A stretch of 61,882 bases of DNA from an uncultured Arthrobacter sp. (lineage in GTDB: Bacteria; Actinomycetota; Actinomycetes; Actinomycetales; Micrococcaceae), in contig NZ_CADCTE010000198.1 of NCBI RefSeq assembly GCF_902805515.1, positions 1 to 61,882 on the forward strand. Reading direction: 5' to 3'. A model generated the notes under the pieces. It saw only the letters and a program-made list of their open reading frames with translations, was not told where the DNA came from and searched no databases. Positions 54,702-61,882 of the stretch are shown one piece after another. Positions within the stretch are counted from its first letter, which is position 1, and every line of letters starts with the position of its first letter. A program made the position numbers and the translations under genes.

Positions 54702-55688
54702 ATGCCCGACGTCCCTCTCCCCACCGTGACGGTGGTGATCTGCGCCTACACAACCGAGCGTTGGGACTGGCTGCTGAAACTTCTCGAGTCGATCCGTGTC
54801 CAAACGCACCCCCCGAAAAAAGTCATCGTGGTCATCGACCACAACGAGGCACTCTACGGGCGGCTCGCCGGAATCGTCGACGACGTCACCGTCCTGAGGA
54901 ACACCCACCCACGCGGACTCTCCGGGGCGCGCAACACCGCGCTGGAAGCGGTCGACTCCGACATCGTCGCTTTCATTGATGACGATGCTGAAGCCGCGCC
55001 GGATTGGCTCGAACGCCTCACCGCCCTCTATGACGACCCTGACGTGCTGGCGGTCGGCGGAAGAGTGGATCCGATCTGGGAGGTGGGACGTCCTGGTTTT
55101 TTCGGTCAGGAGCTCGACTGGATTGTGGGATGCAGCCATCGCGGTATGCCACGGGTTGCCTGCGAGGTCCGTAATGTCATCGGTGCCAACATGTCCTTCC
55201 GCCTCGGCGTCATTCGCCAAATGGGCGGGTTCAATCTTTCCCTGGGCCGGCAAGGTTCTGTCCCCTCGGGCTGTGAGGAAACTGAGATCTGCATACGCTC
55301 GACAATGGGGGCGCCCGGTTCTCGGATTGTCTACGAGCCTGCAGCCGTGGTGCGCCATCATGTGCCGGCGAACCGGGGGACTTTCCGCTACCTACTCGCC
55401 AGATCCTGGGCCGAGGGCGTTTCCAAGGCGCGGGTCAGTCATGTGGTGGGCTACAAGCGGGCGCTCGGTCCGGAGCGCCGGTACGTCCGCAGCGTCCTGC
55501 TCCGTGCTTTTCTCGCTGGTTTGTATGACTGGGGTCGACATTGGAAATCCGCCGGGCTTCGGCGCGCAGGGGCCGTCCTGACGGTATTGGTCACCACGAC
55601 CGCGGGCTACTTCCGGGGCCGCCGGCTTGTGCACGTGTCAAGGAGGCGCCCGCGCCACCCTGCCCAACACTGGCGCGCCGTCCAGTAG
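54702..55688 (+). CDS. Glycosyltransferase family 2 protein
   Basis: The 328-residue GT-A fold enzyme has TVVICAYTTERWDWLLKLLESI, GLSGARNTALEAV, and the metal-binding DXD region VAFIDDDAEAAPDWLE near residue 90. A C-terminal amphipathic/hydrophobic part with basic end follows. It resembles membrane-associated polymer glycosyltransferases. The gene is lower in GC than the window average and leads the polysaccharide patch. Confidence 0.92.
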   Translation: MPDVPLPTVTVVICAYTTERWDWLLKLLESIRVQTHPPKKVIVVIDHNEALYGRLAGIVDDVTVLRNTHPRGLSGARNTALEAVDSDIVAFIDDDAEAAPDWLERLTALYDDPDVLAVGGRVDPIWEVGRPGFFGQELDWIVGCSHRGMPRVACEVRNVIGANMSFRLGVIRQMGGFNLSLGRQGSVPSGCEETEICIRSTMGAPGSRIVYEPAAVVRHHVPANRGTFRYLLARSWAEGVSKARVSHVVGYKRALGPERRYVRSVLLRAFLAGLYDWGRHWKSAGLRRAGAVLTVLVTTTAGYFRGRRLVHVSRRRPRHPAQHWRAVQ

Positions 55689-55876
55689 CCGGCAGGACAG
55701 TTTACCCGGAACTCTGCGAGGAACCCAGAAGCCGGTGACCCTAGGCAGACTGACTCCTTCGATAGCCAGAACGGCGATCGCCGTGCATCCTGTAATTGTC
55801 CGTTCTCAGCGGACAGCTTTTCCGCCCGGTGCTGGTCTCCCGAGCAGCGCAGGCTCACCTTGAGGAGGTTGGGGCC

Positions 55877-57979
55877 TTGGAGCCGGATGCGCTTGATGTC
55901 TCGGTGGTAATTCCCGCGCGCAACGCCGCCCGGTGGTTGCCCGAATGTCTGGAATCGGTGCGGACCCAGCGGACGCGGGAAGTGATCGTCATCGATGGGT
56001 GTTCCGAGGACTCAACGGTGGAGATTGCGCGATCCTATGGCGCACTGGTCCTTTCCGACGAGGGACGCGGCCTGTCGGCTGCGAGAATGCTGGGGGTCCG
56101 CAACGCAGCGTGCCCGGTTGTGGCACTGATTGATTCTGACGTAGTGCTGCCGCAGGACTCTCTGAAGCATCTGGTCGCTGAATTTGAGCAGGGCGGCTAT
56201 GACGGGCTCCAATCGGGCCTGGTGAGCGAGTCCGATGGGGCCGGGTACTGGGGGGAGGCGCTGGCATGGCACCACAACCGCAGCCGGGCCCGCTTGCGGT
56301 TCGGTGTCTGCGCCACGCTCCTGAGACGCGATGTGCTCTTGGAAACAGGCTTCGACGAGGAGTTCGCCTCCGGGGAAGACATAGACCTGCGGTTGCGGCT
56401 TCGGGAAGCCGGACGGCAGTTGGGCGTGTCCACCACCACCTTCGTGAGACACCGCTTTCGCGACAACTTCGCTTTTGCCCGTGACCAATGGCTTCAAGAT
56501 GGCACCGGACTGGCTCTGAACATCCACAAGCACCCGCGCTGGGCTGGTTGGCTGGTCGCTTCACCACTCCTCGCGACCGGACGTGGTGCAGGGCTGGCGC
56601 TGCTGGGAGCCCCCCGCTACCTGCCTTATTGGGCAGCATTCCTCTTCTATAACTACCGTGCCTTGTTCAAGGAACTTCTTCGTCCAGCCGACGGCGGTCT
56701 CTCCCTCGGCAGCAATGCGCTGTGGTTGACTGCAGCCAGAGTCGCGCCCATGGCCGCAGGACTTCTCTTCTGGGTCCTGGCCGCGATGCTGTTGGCTCCA
56801 CCTCAGCTTGGCATGGGGTCAGCGGTAGTGGCGTCGGCCCTGTTGACGGTACAGATCGGGATGCTGGGAGTAGGTCCGGCCACGCTCACGCTGCTGCCCG
56901 CCCAGAACGACCGGCGGCGCCGGCTCATAGCCACAGGTCTGCTCACGGTGGGACTTGCGTCCATCATTGTTGCTGCAGCGCTGCTCATGATCACGCGTGC
57001 CCTCGGTCCCGGCGTCGGTCAGGCCTGGGATGACCCAGCGGTCACGGCGGCTTTCCTGGCTGCCGCCTTCTTTGCCAGTACCGCGTACCAGCTTGATCAC
57101 ATCAGTGTGGCATTGTCGCGAGCCGACCTGGTGTTGGTGCGCAGCATGCTGCAGGCTCTCATCCAGCTCACCGTTCTCATCGTCTGCCTGACCGCTGGGT
57201 ACCGCAGTGTGATCGCAGTCATCGGCGCCGTCGCCCTCGGAGCGGGCGCCAGCGTGGGACTCGGCATGCGCCAAATTAACCGCGCCGGTCTCGGCCCCCA
57301 GTGGAGGGCCGGTGCCCGGCCCGCCGAAGTGGCGCGCCTGTTGCGCACGGCTTTCCGAAACTACCCCCTCGTGCTCGCCGACCGCGCGCCTGCCTACTTC
57401 CTGCCCCTGATTGTCGCCGCGACACTCAGCACCTCGGACGCGGCAACCTGGTACGTGGTGTGGATGCTGGCATCGGCGGTATTTTTCATCCCTCAATCCG
57501 CCGGTTATTCACTTCAGGCAAAACTTGCCGAGCTGGGGCCTGTCTCTTTGTTGATCGAACGCGCCCTGAGAATCAGCCTGTTGCTCAGCTTTGCAGCCGG
57601 GGGGATACTCCTGGCGGTGGGTCCCACGGTGCTGCAGGTGCTCGGCCCGCAGTACGCCCAGCAATGGGTGCTCCTCCCGCTCCTGGTTCCGGCGGTGACA
57701 CTGACCTGTGTGACCCAGGTCTATTACGCCGTGTGCCGGGTGTATAGCCATCTCACCGAAGCCACGGCGGTTGCAGTCCTGGCGGCCGTCGTCGGGCTGG
57801 TGCCGGCGGCCGCCGTAGCTCAAAGTTCCGCCCTGCCCGGACTGGCCGCGCTATGGCTTCTGGCCCAACTGTCAGCTGCAGTCGTTGCCGCGTTGCGTCT
57901 ACGGCGTCTGAGCAACGGGACGGGAGGTCTGGGTCCCCCCGAAGACCTCGACACCGCCTTCGGGGCGCGAACGGGTTGA
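55877..57979 (+). CDS. GT2 glycosyltransferase fused to a MOP-type flippase
   Basis: The 700-residue fusion. Residues 8-235 are a GT2 domain: DVSVVIPARNAARWLPECLE, DGCSEDST, DSD near 86-88 and GEDIDLRLRL near 166. From about 280 to 690 the protein has some twelve hydrophobic helices like Wzx/MurJ-type polysaccharide flippases (for example FYNYRALFKELL then LTAARVAPMAAGLLFWVLAAML). One polypeptide may build and export the sugar-lipid. TTG 55877 is preferred: GAGGAGG lies 8 bases before it. The frame is open to 55796. Confidence 0.85.
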   Translation: MEPDALDVSVVIPARNAARWLPECLESVRTQRTREVIVIDGCSEDSTVEIARSYGALVLSDEGRGLSAARMLGVRNAACPVVALIDSDVVLPQDSLKHLVAEFEQGGYDGLQSGLVSESDGAGYWGEALAWHHNRSRARLRFGVCATLLRRDVLLETGFDEEFASGEDIDLRLRLREAGRQLGVSTTTFVRHRFRDNFAFARDQWLQDGTGLALNIHKHPRWAGWLVASPLLATGRGAGLALLGAPRYLPYWAAFLFYNYRALFKELLRPADGGLSLGSNALWLTAARVAPMAAGLLFWVLAAMLLAPPQLGMGSAVVASALLTVQIGMLGVGPATLTLLPAQNDRRRRLIATGLLTVGLASIIVAAALLMITRALGPGVGQAWDDPAVTAAFLAAAFFASTAYQLDHISVALSRADLVLVRSMLQALIQLTVLIVCLTAGYRSVIAVIGAVALGAGASVGLGMRQINRAGLGPQWRAGARPAEVARLLRTAFRNYPLVLADRAPAYFLPLIVAATLSTSDAATWYVVWMLASAVFFIPQSAGYSLQAKLAELGPVSLLIERALRISLLLSFAAGGILLAVGPTVLQVLGPQYAQQWVLLPLLVPAVTLTCVTQVYYAVCRVYSHLTEATAVAVLAAVVGLVPAAAVAQSSALPGLAALWLLAQLSAAVVAALRLRRLSNGTGGLGPPEDLDTAFGARTG

Positions 57980-58135
57980 GAAGAAAACGACGTCAGGCAA
58001 GTTGAGTGCGTCCGGCAGGTGTGGCCGCAGCCGCCACCCTCCCTCGACGCGTGCAGTTTCAAGGTCCGGCGCATAGTGCGGCCGACAGGTCGCTTGGCGA
58101 CTACGCGGTCCCACGCCTGAGAAATAGGGATGAAC

Positions 58136-59071
58136 CTAGTCCCTGGCCCAGATCGCGACCCAGTCGACGTAGACATGTCCGCGGGTGTCCGGATGAGGAC
58201 AGGTTGTCAGGCAGGACTCGGTCTGCAGGATGTAATGCATCGGGGTGTCAGGTATCGCCGACCTGCTGGTGCCGATCAACTTCCCGTCGAGGAAGAATTG
58301 CACGCGGTCGGGGCTCCACTCGATTGTGGCTATATGCCAGGACGTGAAGGTGGCCTTGGTACGGAACTGGTCGAGCATGGTGACGTCATCACCAGGCCCA
58401 TGCAGGGCAGCGTAGATGGTTTTCGACAGGTCGCCTTCCGGGAAATCTATCTCGCCGTCCTCCGGCCACTGCTTACTATCAGGCCACAACAGCCACGCTA
58501 GTTTGAATCCCTTCAATTCGTCGGCCTTGAAACGCACGGAATATCGCCCGTAGGTTTGGCTGTTATAGGGCCGCTTACCGCCCTTCTCAAATCGAGGCGA
58601 TGGTGCGGCACCCATCGAAATCCCATCCTCAGTGTGAAGATACATGTCCAAGACACCGTCATGAACACTGAGGACCTTCGATGGGTAATAGCCCGACATT
58701 GTCTCGAGAGTCTGAGCAGCTGTGTCCGGCGTGCCATCGCGGTAATTCGCGCTCCACCGTGCGCTGTAGTTCCAGCCGGGAAATTCGCCGATGGCGACAT
58801 CTCCGTCGGTGAAATCTTCGGTGAAAATCTGTCTCCAGCCCGGCAGATCACCGACCGGCATGGCCGAGGTGGCAGCAGAGATGTCATCGAGGCGGTCTGC
58901 GGTTGGTTCCAACGAAGTCGAAGCCGCGCGTGGGCGGTCCCTTGCTTCCTCGTTAGAGCTTCCGCCCGGCAGTGAATCCGAGACGAAACCAACCAGGGCG
59001 TAGGTGGCTGCGAACAGAACGATTATCAAGACGACGATGCGAGCCCGCACGTGATGTCCAATCCTCTTCAA
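58136..59071 (-). CDS. Secreted glycoside hydrolase family 16
   Basis: The 311-residue product has an N-terminal signal or anchor (ARIVVLIIVLFAATYALVGFVSD) and a GH16 catalytic domain from about 80: FTEDFTDGDVAIGEFPGWNY, YGRYSVRFKADELKGFKLAWLLWPDS, and the catalytic EIDFPEGD with nucleophile and acid Glu. GH16 enzymes cut beta-1,3/1,4 glucans, agar or bacterial exopolysaccharides; its place next to glycosyltransferases suggests processing of the same polymer. TTG 59071 has CGGAG upstream; TTG 59086 is the alternative. Confidence 0.9.
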   Translation of the reverse strand: MKRIGHHVRARIVVLIIVLFAATYALVGFVSDSLPGGSSNEEARDRPRAASTSLEPTADRLDDISAATSAMPVGDLPGWRQIFTEDFTDGDVAIGEFPGWNYSARWSANYRDGTPDTAAQTLETMSGYYPSKVLSVHDGVLDMYLHTEDGISMGAAPSPRFEKGGKRPYNSQTYGRYSVRFKADELKGFKLAWLLWPDSKQWPEDGEIDFPEGDLSKTIYAALHGPGDDVTMLDQFRTKATFTSWHIATIEWSPDRVQFFLDGKLIGTSRSAIPDTPMHYILQTESCLTTCPHPDTRGHVYVDWVAIWARD

Positions 59072-59469
59072 GGTGCCGCTCCGCAAAGGAGGTCATCTCT
59101 TCGAATCTGAAACTATTGGTGTTATCCAGTTGCTCGGGCGGGACTCCCTCATCATGCTGAAGCGGGGCGTCCAACCGGTGTTGCACGTCCCGCGCCACCC
59201 GAGCTCTTCCTGCCGCGGAGAGCATCGTCATGCTCCTCGTGGCAGATGCATCCAGACCGATATGCAACGGCCTGATGGTAGTAATTTACCGAAGCGGCCC
59301 GAAGCGGAACAGTAGCGGCCGGTACTGGAAAAATCTCGAGCCTACTCGGATGAAGGGACCCGCACAGCTCAGTCGCTCCACGACCTTGGCGGGGTATATC
59401 TCGAAAAGAGACTCGATTGGATCCTTTGGCCGCAGCCCGGCCGCCGCCAATGGATCCGTCCCGCAGGAA
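59072..59469. other. Gap between GH16 and rnz
   Basis: About 400 bases, AT-richer than the rest. A minus-strand frame is open from about 59267 into the GH16 start region without a ribosome site or recognisable domain; it is not called. Otherwise nothing supported. Confidence 0.35.
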
Positions 59470-60387
59470 TCAGCCGCGGATATCGGCCAGGCCGCCGGGT
59501 TCCGGGTTGCGCCGCGGGGGAAACGGAATCCGGTCGAGGTCGTTGGCGGCAATGACCGTTGCGGATCCTGCAGTGTCCTGCGCCTGCGCAGCCAGGACGC
59601 CGGTGTCATCGTAACGGGACGAAAAGTGGGTCAGCACCAGCGTTCCCGCACCCGCCCTGCCTGCCAAGGCGCCGGCCTGCCCCGCCGTGAGGTGCCGGTA
59701 CTGCAGGGCCAGGGCGGCATCGTCATTGCTGAAGGTGGACTCCGACACCAGCAGGTCCACCCCTTCCGCGAGCTCCTCGGAACCGCCGCACGGCGCGGTG
59801 TCCATCACGAAGGCGAAGCGCCGGCCCGGCCGGTGCACGCTGACCTCCTCCAATTGGATCCCGCGAAGGCTTCCCCTGCGCTGAAGCTCCCCGACGTCGG
59901 GCCCGGCAATGCCGGCCGCGGCGAGCCTGTCGGGCAGGAGGGTGCGGCCGTCGGGCTCTGTGAGCCGGTAGCCATAGGCTTCGATGCGGTGCAGCAGAGG
60001 CCGCACCTCGAGGTCCTCCGCGACCGCGCCTTGAGTACCGTGAGGGTGGAGCCGTAGGTCGAGACCCGGTGTGGCCAGCGCGACGAGCGCCCGGACGACG
60101 TCCTCTCCGGATGCCGGGTAGTGAAGGTGGACCGGATGGGCCACGCCGTCGAGCACCATGCGCGAGAGCACTCCCGGCAGGCCAAAGCAGTGGTCGCCGT
60201 GGACATGCGTGATGCAAATCCGCGTGACGCGGCTCGCTGATACGCCCGCCCGGATCATCTGGCGCTGCGTGCCTTCGCCCGGATCGAACAGGAACCCTTC
60301 GCGCTCCCAGCGCAGGAAGTAGCCGTTGTGGTTGCGGGTCCGGGTGGGCACCTGGGAGGCGGTGCCGAGGATGACGAGCTCACGCAT
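59470..60387 (-). CDS. rnz: Ribonuclease Z
   Basis: tRNA 3'-end endonuclease of the metallo-beta-lactamase fold. The 305 residues include LGTASQVPTRTRNHNGYFLRWE, the zinc motif THVHGDHCFGLPG near residue 61, a conserved VMDTAPC, and LVLTHFSSRY near the C terminus. The length is standard. CAGACT lies exactly six bases before the ATG, suggesting a leaderless transcript. The C-terminal PPRRNPEPGG is unconserved. Confidence 0.95.
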   Translation of the reverse strand: MRELVILGTASQVPTRTRNHNGYFLRWEREGFLFDPGEGTQRQMIRAGVSASRVTRICITHVHGDHCFGLPGVLSRMVLDGVAHPVHLHYPASGEDVVRALVALATPGLDLRLHPHGTQGAVAEDLEVRPLLHRIEAYGYRLTEPDGRTLLPDRLAAAGIAGPDVGELQRRGSLRGIQLEEVSVHRPGRRFAFVMDTAPCGGSEELAEGVDLLVSESTFSNDDAALALQYRHLTAGQAGALAGRAGAGTLVLTHFSSRYDDTGVLAAQAQDTAGSATVIAANDLDRIPFPPRRNPEPGGLADIRG

Positions 60388-60647
60388 CGCCCCAGTCTGC
60401 CACCGGAAGGGCGGGTGCTGCGACGGCGTCCCACGCGGGCTCCACCCGATGCCGCTCGGCGTGATTGGGTTCGCTGTCAGAAGCTGAATGATCCGGCGCC
60501 CGAAATGCCAGTAGGCCTACCCACAATGGGCCGGCCGTTACCCGTATTGGGAAATCCGGTGGAGTTGCAGGTGCAGGAGGGAATTACCGGGGGTACCGTA
60601 ATCCGTACCGCACGTATTGCGCCTCCCTTATCCGCGGAAGGAGATCA

Positions 60648-60833
60648 ATGGTCGTCCCGTTCGCATTGGCGTTTATGGGTCTAGCGGCGATGATGATCAA
60701 CGCCTTATGGGCCGCACACAATTTCAGGGAAAAGGGGGATCGGATCGATCAGGAGCGAATGCTTCGAATTACCATCACTATTCTCGGGGCGGGGTTGTTC
60801 GTTTCCCCTTTCCTGATGCTGGCTAGCGACTGA
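60648..60833 (+). CDS. Small two-pass membrane protein
   Basis: The 61-residue product has hydrophobic segments at residues 3-22 and 43-60, with a charged middle (HNFREKGDRIDQERMLRI). GGAAGGAG 6 bases before the ATG is a strong ribosome site. First of three closely spaced small membrane genes. Function unknown. Confidence 0.75.
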   Translation: MVVPFALAFMGLAAMMINALWAAHNFREKGDRIDQERMLRITITILGAGLFVSPFLMLASD

Positions 60834-60844
60834 GGGGCGACCAC

Positions 60845-61036
60845 GTGCGGGTCAATAATGCCGGACCGTGGCTAATGGCCAACGGGCTCATCCTTATGCT
60901 CATCGCACTGTGGTGGCTGGCTCTTCCCGGCACGTCGCAGGCAGCAGTCGTATTCCTAGTGTGCGGAGCCATGCTCCTGACCGGAGGCAGTGCGAAGTGG
61001 CGTGCCGACCGCCGGCGTCGCACGAATGAGCGTTAG
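60845..61036 (+). CDS. Small two-pass membrane protein
   Basis: The 63-residue product has hydrophobic segments WLMANGLILMLIALWWLAL and AAVVFLVCGAMLLTGG and a very basic end (KWRADRRRRTNER). The GTG follows GAGGGG by 7 bases and starts 11 bases after the previous gene. Function unknown. Confidence 0.65.
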   Translation: MRVNNAGPWLMANGLILMLIALWWLALPGTSQAAVVFLVCGAMLLTGGSAKWRADRRRRTNER

Positions 61037-61050
61037 GGAGCGCGCACGTC

Positions 61051-61575
61051 ATGACACCAGGGTGGTCGTTGGTCCTTCGGTTCCTTCCCGCGTCGCTCTA
61101 TGTGGTGGCGACCGGGATAAGCCTGCGCTGGCCGTGGAGTCTAAACGCGGGGCTCGCCGTCGTTCCGGTCGTCGCCGCTCTAATCGTCTTGCGGTTGGCG
61201 GGAAGACGGTCCACGGTATCCGGAGACCGGTTCGTAATTTCCTCACGGTTCGCCCAGAGTTCAGGCCACCTGGTGCTCGATGCCAGGGCCGCTGATATTC
61301 CAAGGATTCTCCGTGCCGCGGTGGTGGAGCTTCCCCGGTTCCAACTGCAGACGGTCGGCCCGGATGGCGGTGAATTGTTCACCAGAGCGAGCATCAGGAC
61401 CTGGGGCGTTGTCATCGGCTTGAAGTTTGAGCCGATGGACGCGGCAAGCATCCGGATCGCCGCGTCCGCGGCGCCGTTGATCACTCCAACCGTCGTAGAT
61501 TTCGGTCAAAGCCGAATTGATCTGCGTGACTTGTTTGATGCCCTCACACGCTGCGCGGCGAAGGCGGAACCATAG
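61051..61575 (+). CDS. Membrane-anchored protein of unknown function
   Basis: The 174-residue product has two N-terminal helices (about residues 7-25 and 32-50), then a cytoplasmic domain of about 110 residues, mixed alpha/beta (DIPRILRAAVVELPRFQLQT and TPTVVDFGQSRIDLRDLFDAL). Starts 14 bases after the previous gene, so it is the third gene of a probable operon. No family recognised. Confidence 0.7.
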   Translation: MTPGWSLVLRFLPASLYVVATGISLRWPWSLNAGLAVVPVVAALIVLRLAGRRSTVSGDRFVISSRFAQSSGHLVLDARAADIPRILRAAVVELPRFQLQTVGPDGGELFTRASIRTWGVVIGLKFEPMDAASIRIAASAAPLITPTVVDFGQSRIDLRDLFDALTRCAAKAEP

Positions 61576-61797
61576 CGGGCAGGGTTGCTGCCGCTCCGCC
61601 CTTTCCTGCGGCTAGCGGGCGTGTTCCTCTCGACAGTTCTCACCGGGACGAGACCTGGCGTCGTCCACTATGCCTCGCTTTGGCGGGCTCAAGCGGACCT
61701 GAATCTACTTCCTACTCAGGGCATGATGTTGAGCTCGACGCCTGTGGATATCCTCGGGCCCCACTCTTCCTCCACAATGGCCCTTTTCAGGCTGGAT

Positions 61798-61813
61798 TCG
61801 AACACCAGTTCGA
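61798..61813 (+). promoter_or_regulatory. LexA/SOS box
   Basis: TCGAAC-ACCA-GTTCGA matches the actinobacterial SOS box TCGAAC-N4-GTTCGA at every defined base. It ends one base before the -10 hexamer of the following gene, where LexA would block RNA polymerase. Confidence 0.85.
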
Positions 61814-61819
61814 TAGAAT
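61814..61819 (+). promoter_or_regulatory. Leaderless -10 of SOS-controlled gene
   Basis: TAGAAT directly follows the SOS box and has exactly six bases to ATG 61826. Confidence 0.7.
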
Positions 61820-61825
61820 TGGCGC

Positions 61826-61882
61826 ATGGCAACGGCACCGATCGAGGAACATCCGGGCACCGGGGAGTTTCCCTCCGACCCC
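61826..61882 (+). CDS. Start of an SOS-regulated gene (cut by window edge)
   Basis: Nineteen codons are visible: MATAPIEEHPGTGEFPSDP. Too short to identify. The LexA box and leaderless promoter argue that this is a real start. In Micrococcaceae many DUF222/HNH-endonuclease genes have just this arrangement, so that family is the first guess (inference). Confidence 0.65.
   Translation, partial: MATAPIEEHPGTGEFPSDP

Noticed and set aside
54680-54712. TPP-riboswitch-like string (GGGTGGGCTGAGAT)
   Set aside because: Only the GGCTGAGA-like part is present. The second conserved TPP half is missing and the string runs into the glycosyltransferase start.
59087-59267. Small minus-strand gene upstream of GH16
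   Set aside because: The frame is open and its translation looks reasonably protein-like, but it lacks a ribosome site, overlaps the GH16 start and matches no family.

Overview
The window is about 62 kb of high-GC DNA from an actinobacterium. Several things point to the Micrococcaceae (Arthrobacter-like), although the genus is inferred: the chromosomal order obgE-proB-proA-(small membrane gene)-nadD-rsfS-phosphatase-tRNA-Ala, a class Ib ribonucleotide reductase operon, the phosphatase/DUF3090/SCO1664-type cluster known from mycobacteria and streptomycetes, frequent GTG/TTG starts, and many promoters with no room for a 5' leader. It looks like ordinary chromosome with small accessory patches. 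No insertion sequence, prophage, CRISPR array or origin was seen.

Layout. 1-7.75 kb: GTPase ObgE, the first proline-synthesis enzymes, NAD synthesis (NadD) and ribosome silencing (RsfS), closed by tRNA-Ala(GGC) and a strong terminator. 8-20.6 kb: mostly single genes: two small envelope proteins and a lipoprotein, an acetyltransferase behind a pentanucleotide repeat, a PRC-barrel/DUF2382 stress-type protein, a TM2 protein, a CHAD protein, an App1-type phosphatase, a FUSC-type membrane protein, a GAF-ANTAR regulator, an SDR, a LysR regulator and a first cyclopropane-fatty-acid-synthase-like methyltransferase. 21-25.2 kb: nrdH-nrdI-nrdE-nrdF with a long upstream regulatory region. 25.3-30.7 kb: PPK2, a HAD hydrolase, then an XRE-cupin regulator operon with two transporters and a DHDPS-family lyase. 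30.7-35 kb: an alcohol dehydrogenase divergent from an XRE regulator, then the conserved phosphatase-DUF3090-kinase-fold cluster. 35-54.4 kb: mixed accessory genes, including an LtaS/OpgB-like sulfatase-fold enzyme, a VOC protein whose tail is repeated as a neighbouring stand-alone gene, a second CFA-synthase-like gene, an AraC fragment, a potassium channel, an M15-like peptidase coupled to an XRE regulator, an SDR and transporters. 54.4-59.5 kb: a lower-GC polysaccharide patch with a GT2, a GT2-flippase fusion and a secreted GH16. 59.5-61.9 kb: RNase Z, three small membrane genes and, at the edge, a gene start under a perfect SOS box.

The regulatory theme is striking. At least ten genes have a TANNNT -10 hexamer followed by exactly six bases and then the start codon, which is the geometry of leaderless transcription. 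One of these -10 hexamers is built partly from the stop codon of the upstream gene, and another abuts a TCGAAC-N4-GTTCGA LexA box. ATGA/GTGA overlaps couple many gene pairs translationally. Polyphosphate (PPK2, CHAD) and membrane-lipid modification (two CFA-like enzymes, App1, LtaS-like enzyme) are recurring functions, but the sequence does not show them acting as one system.
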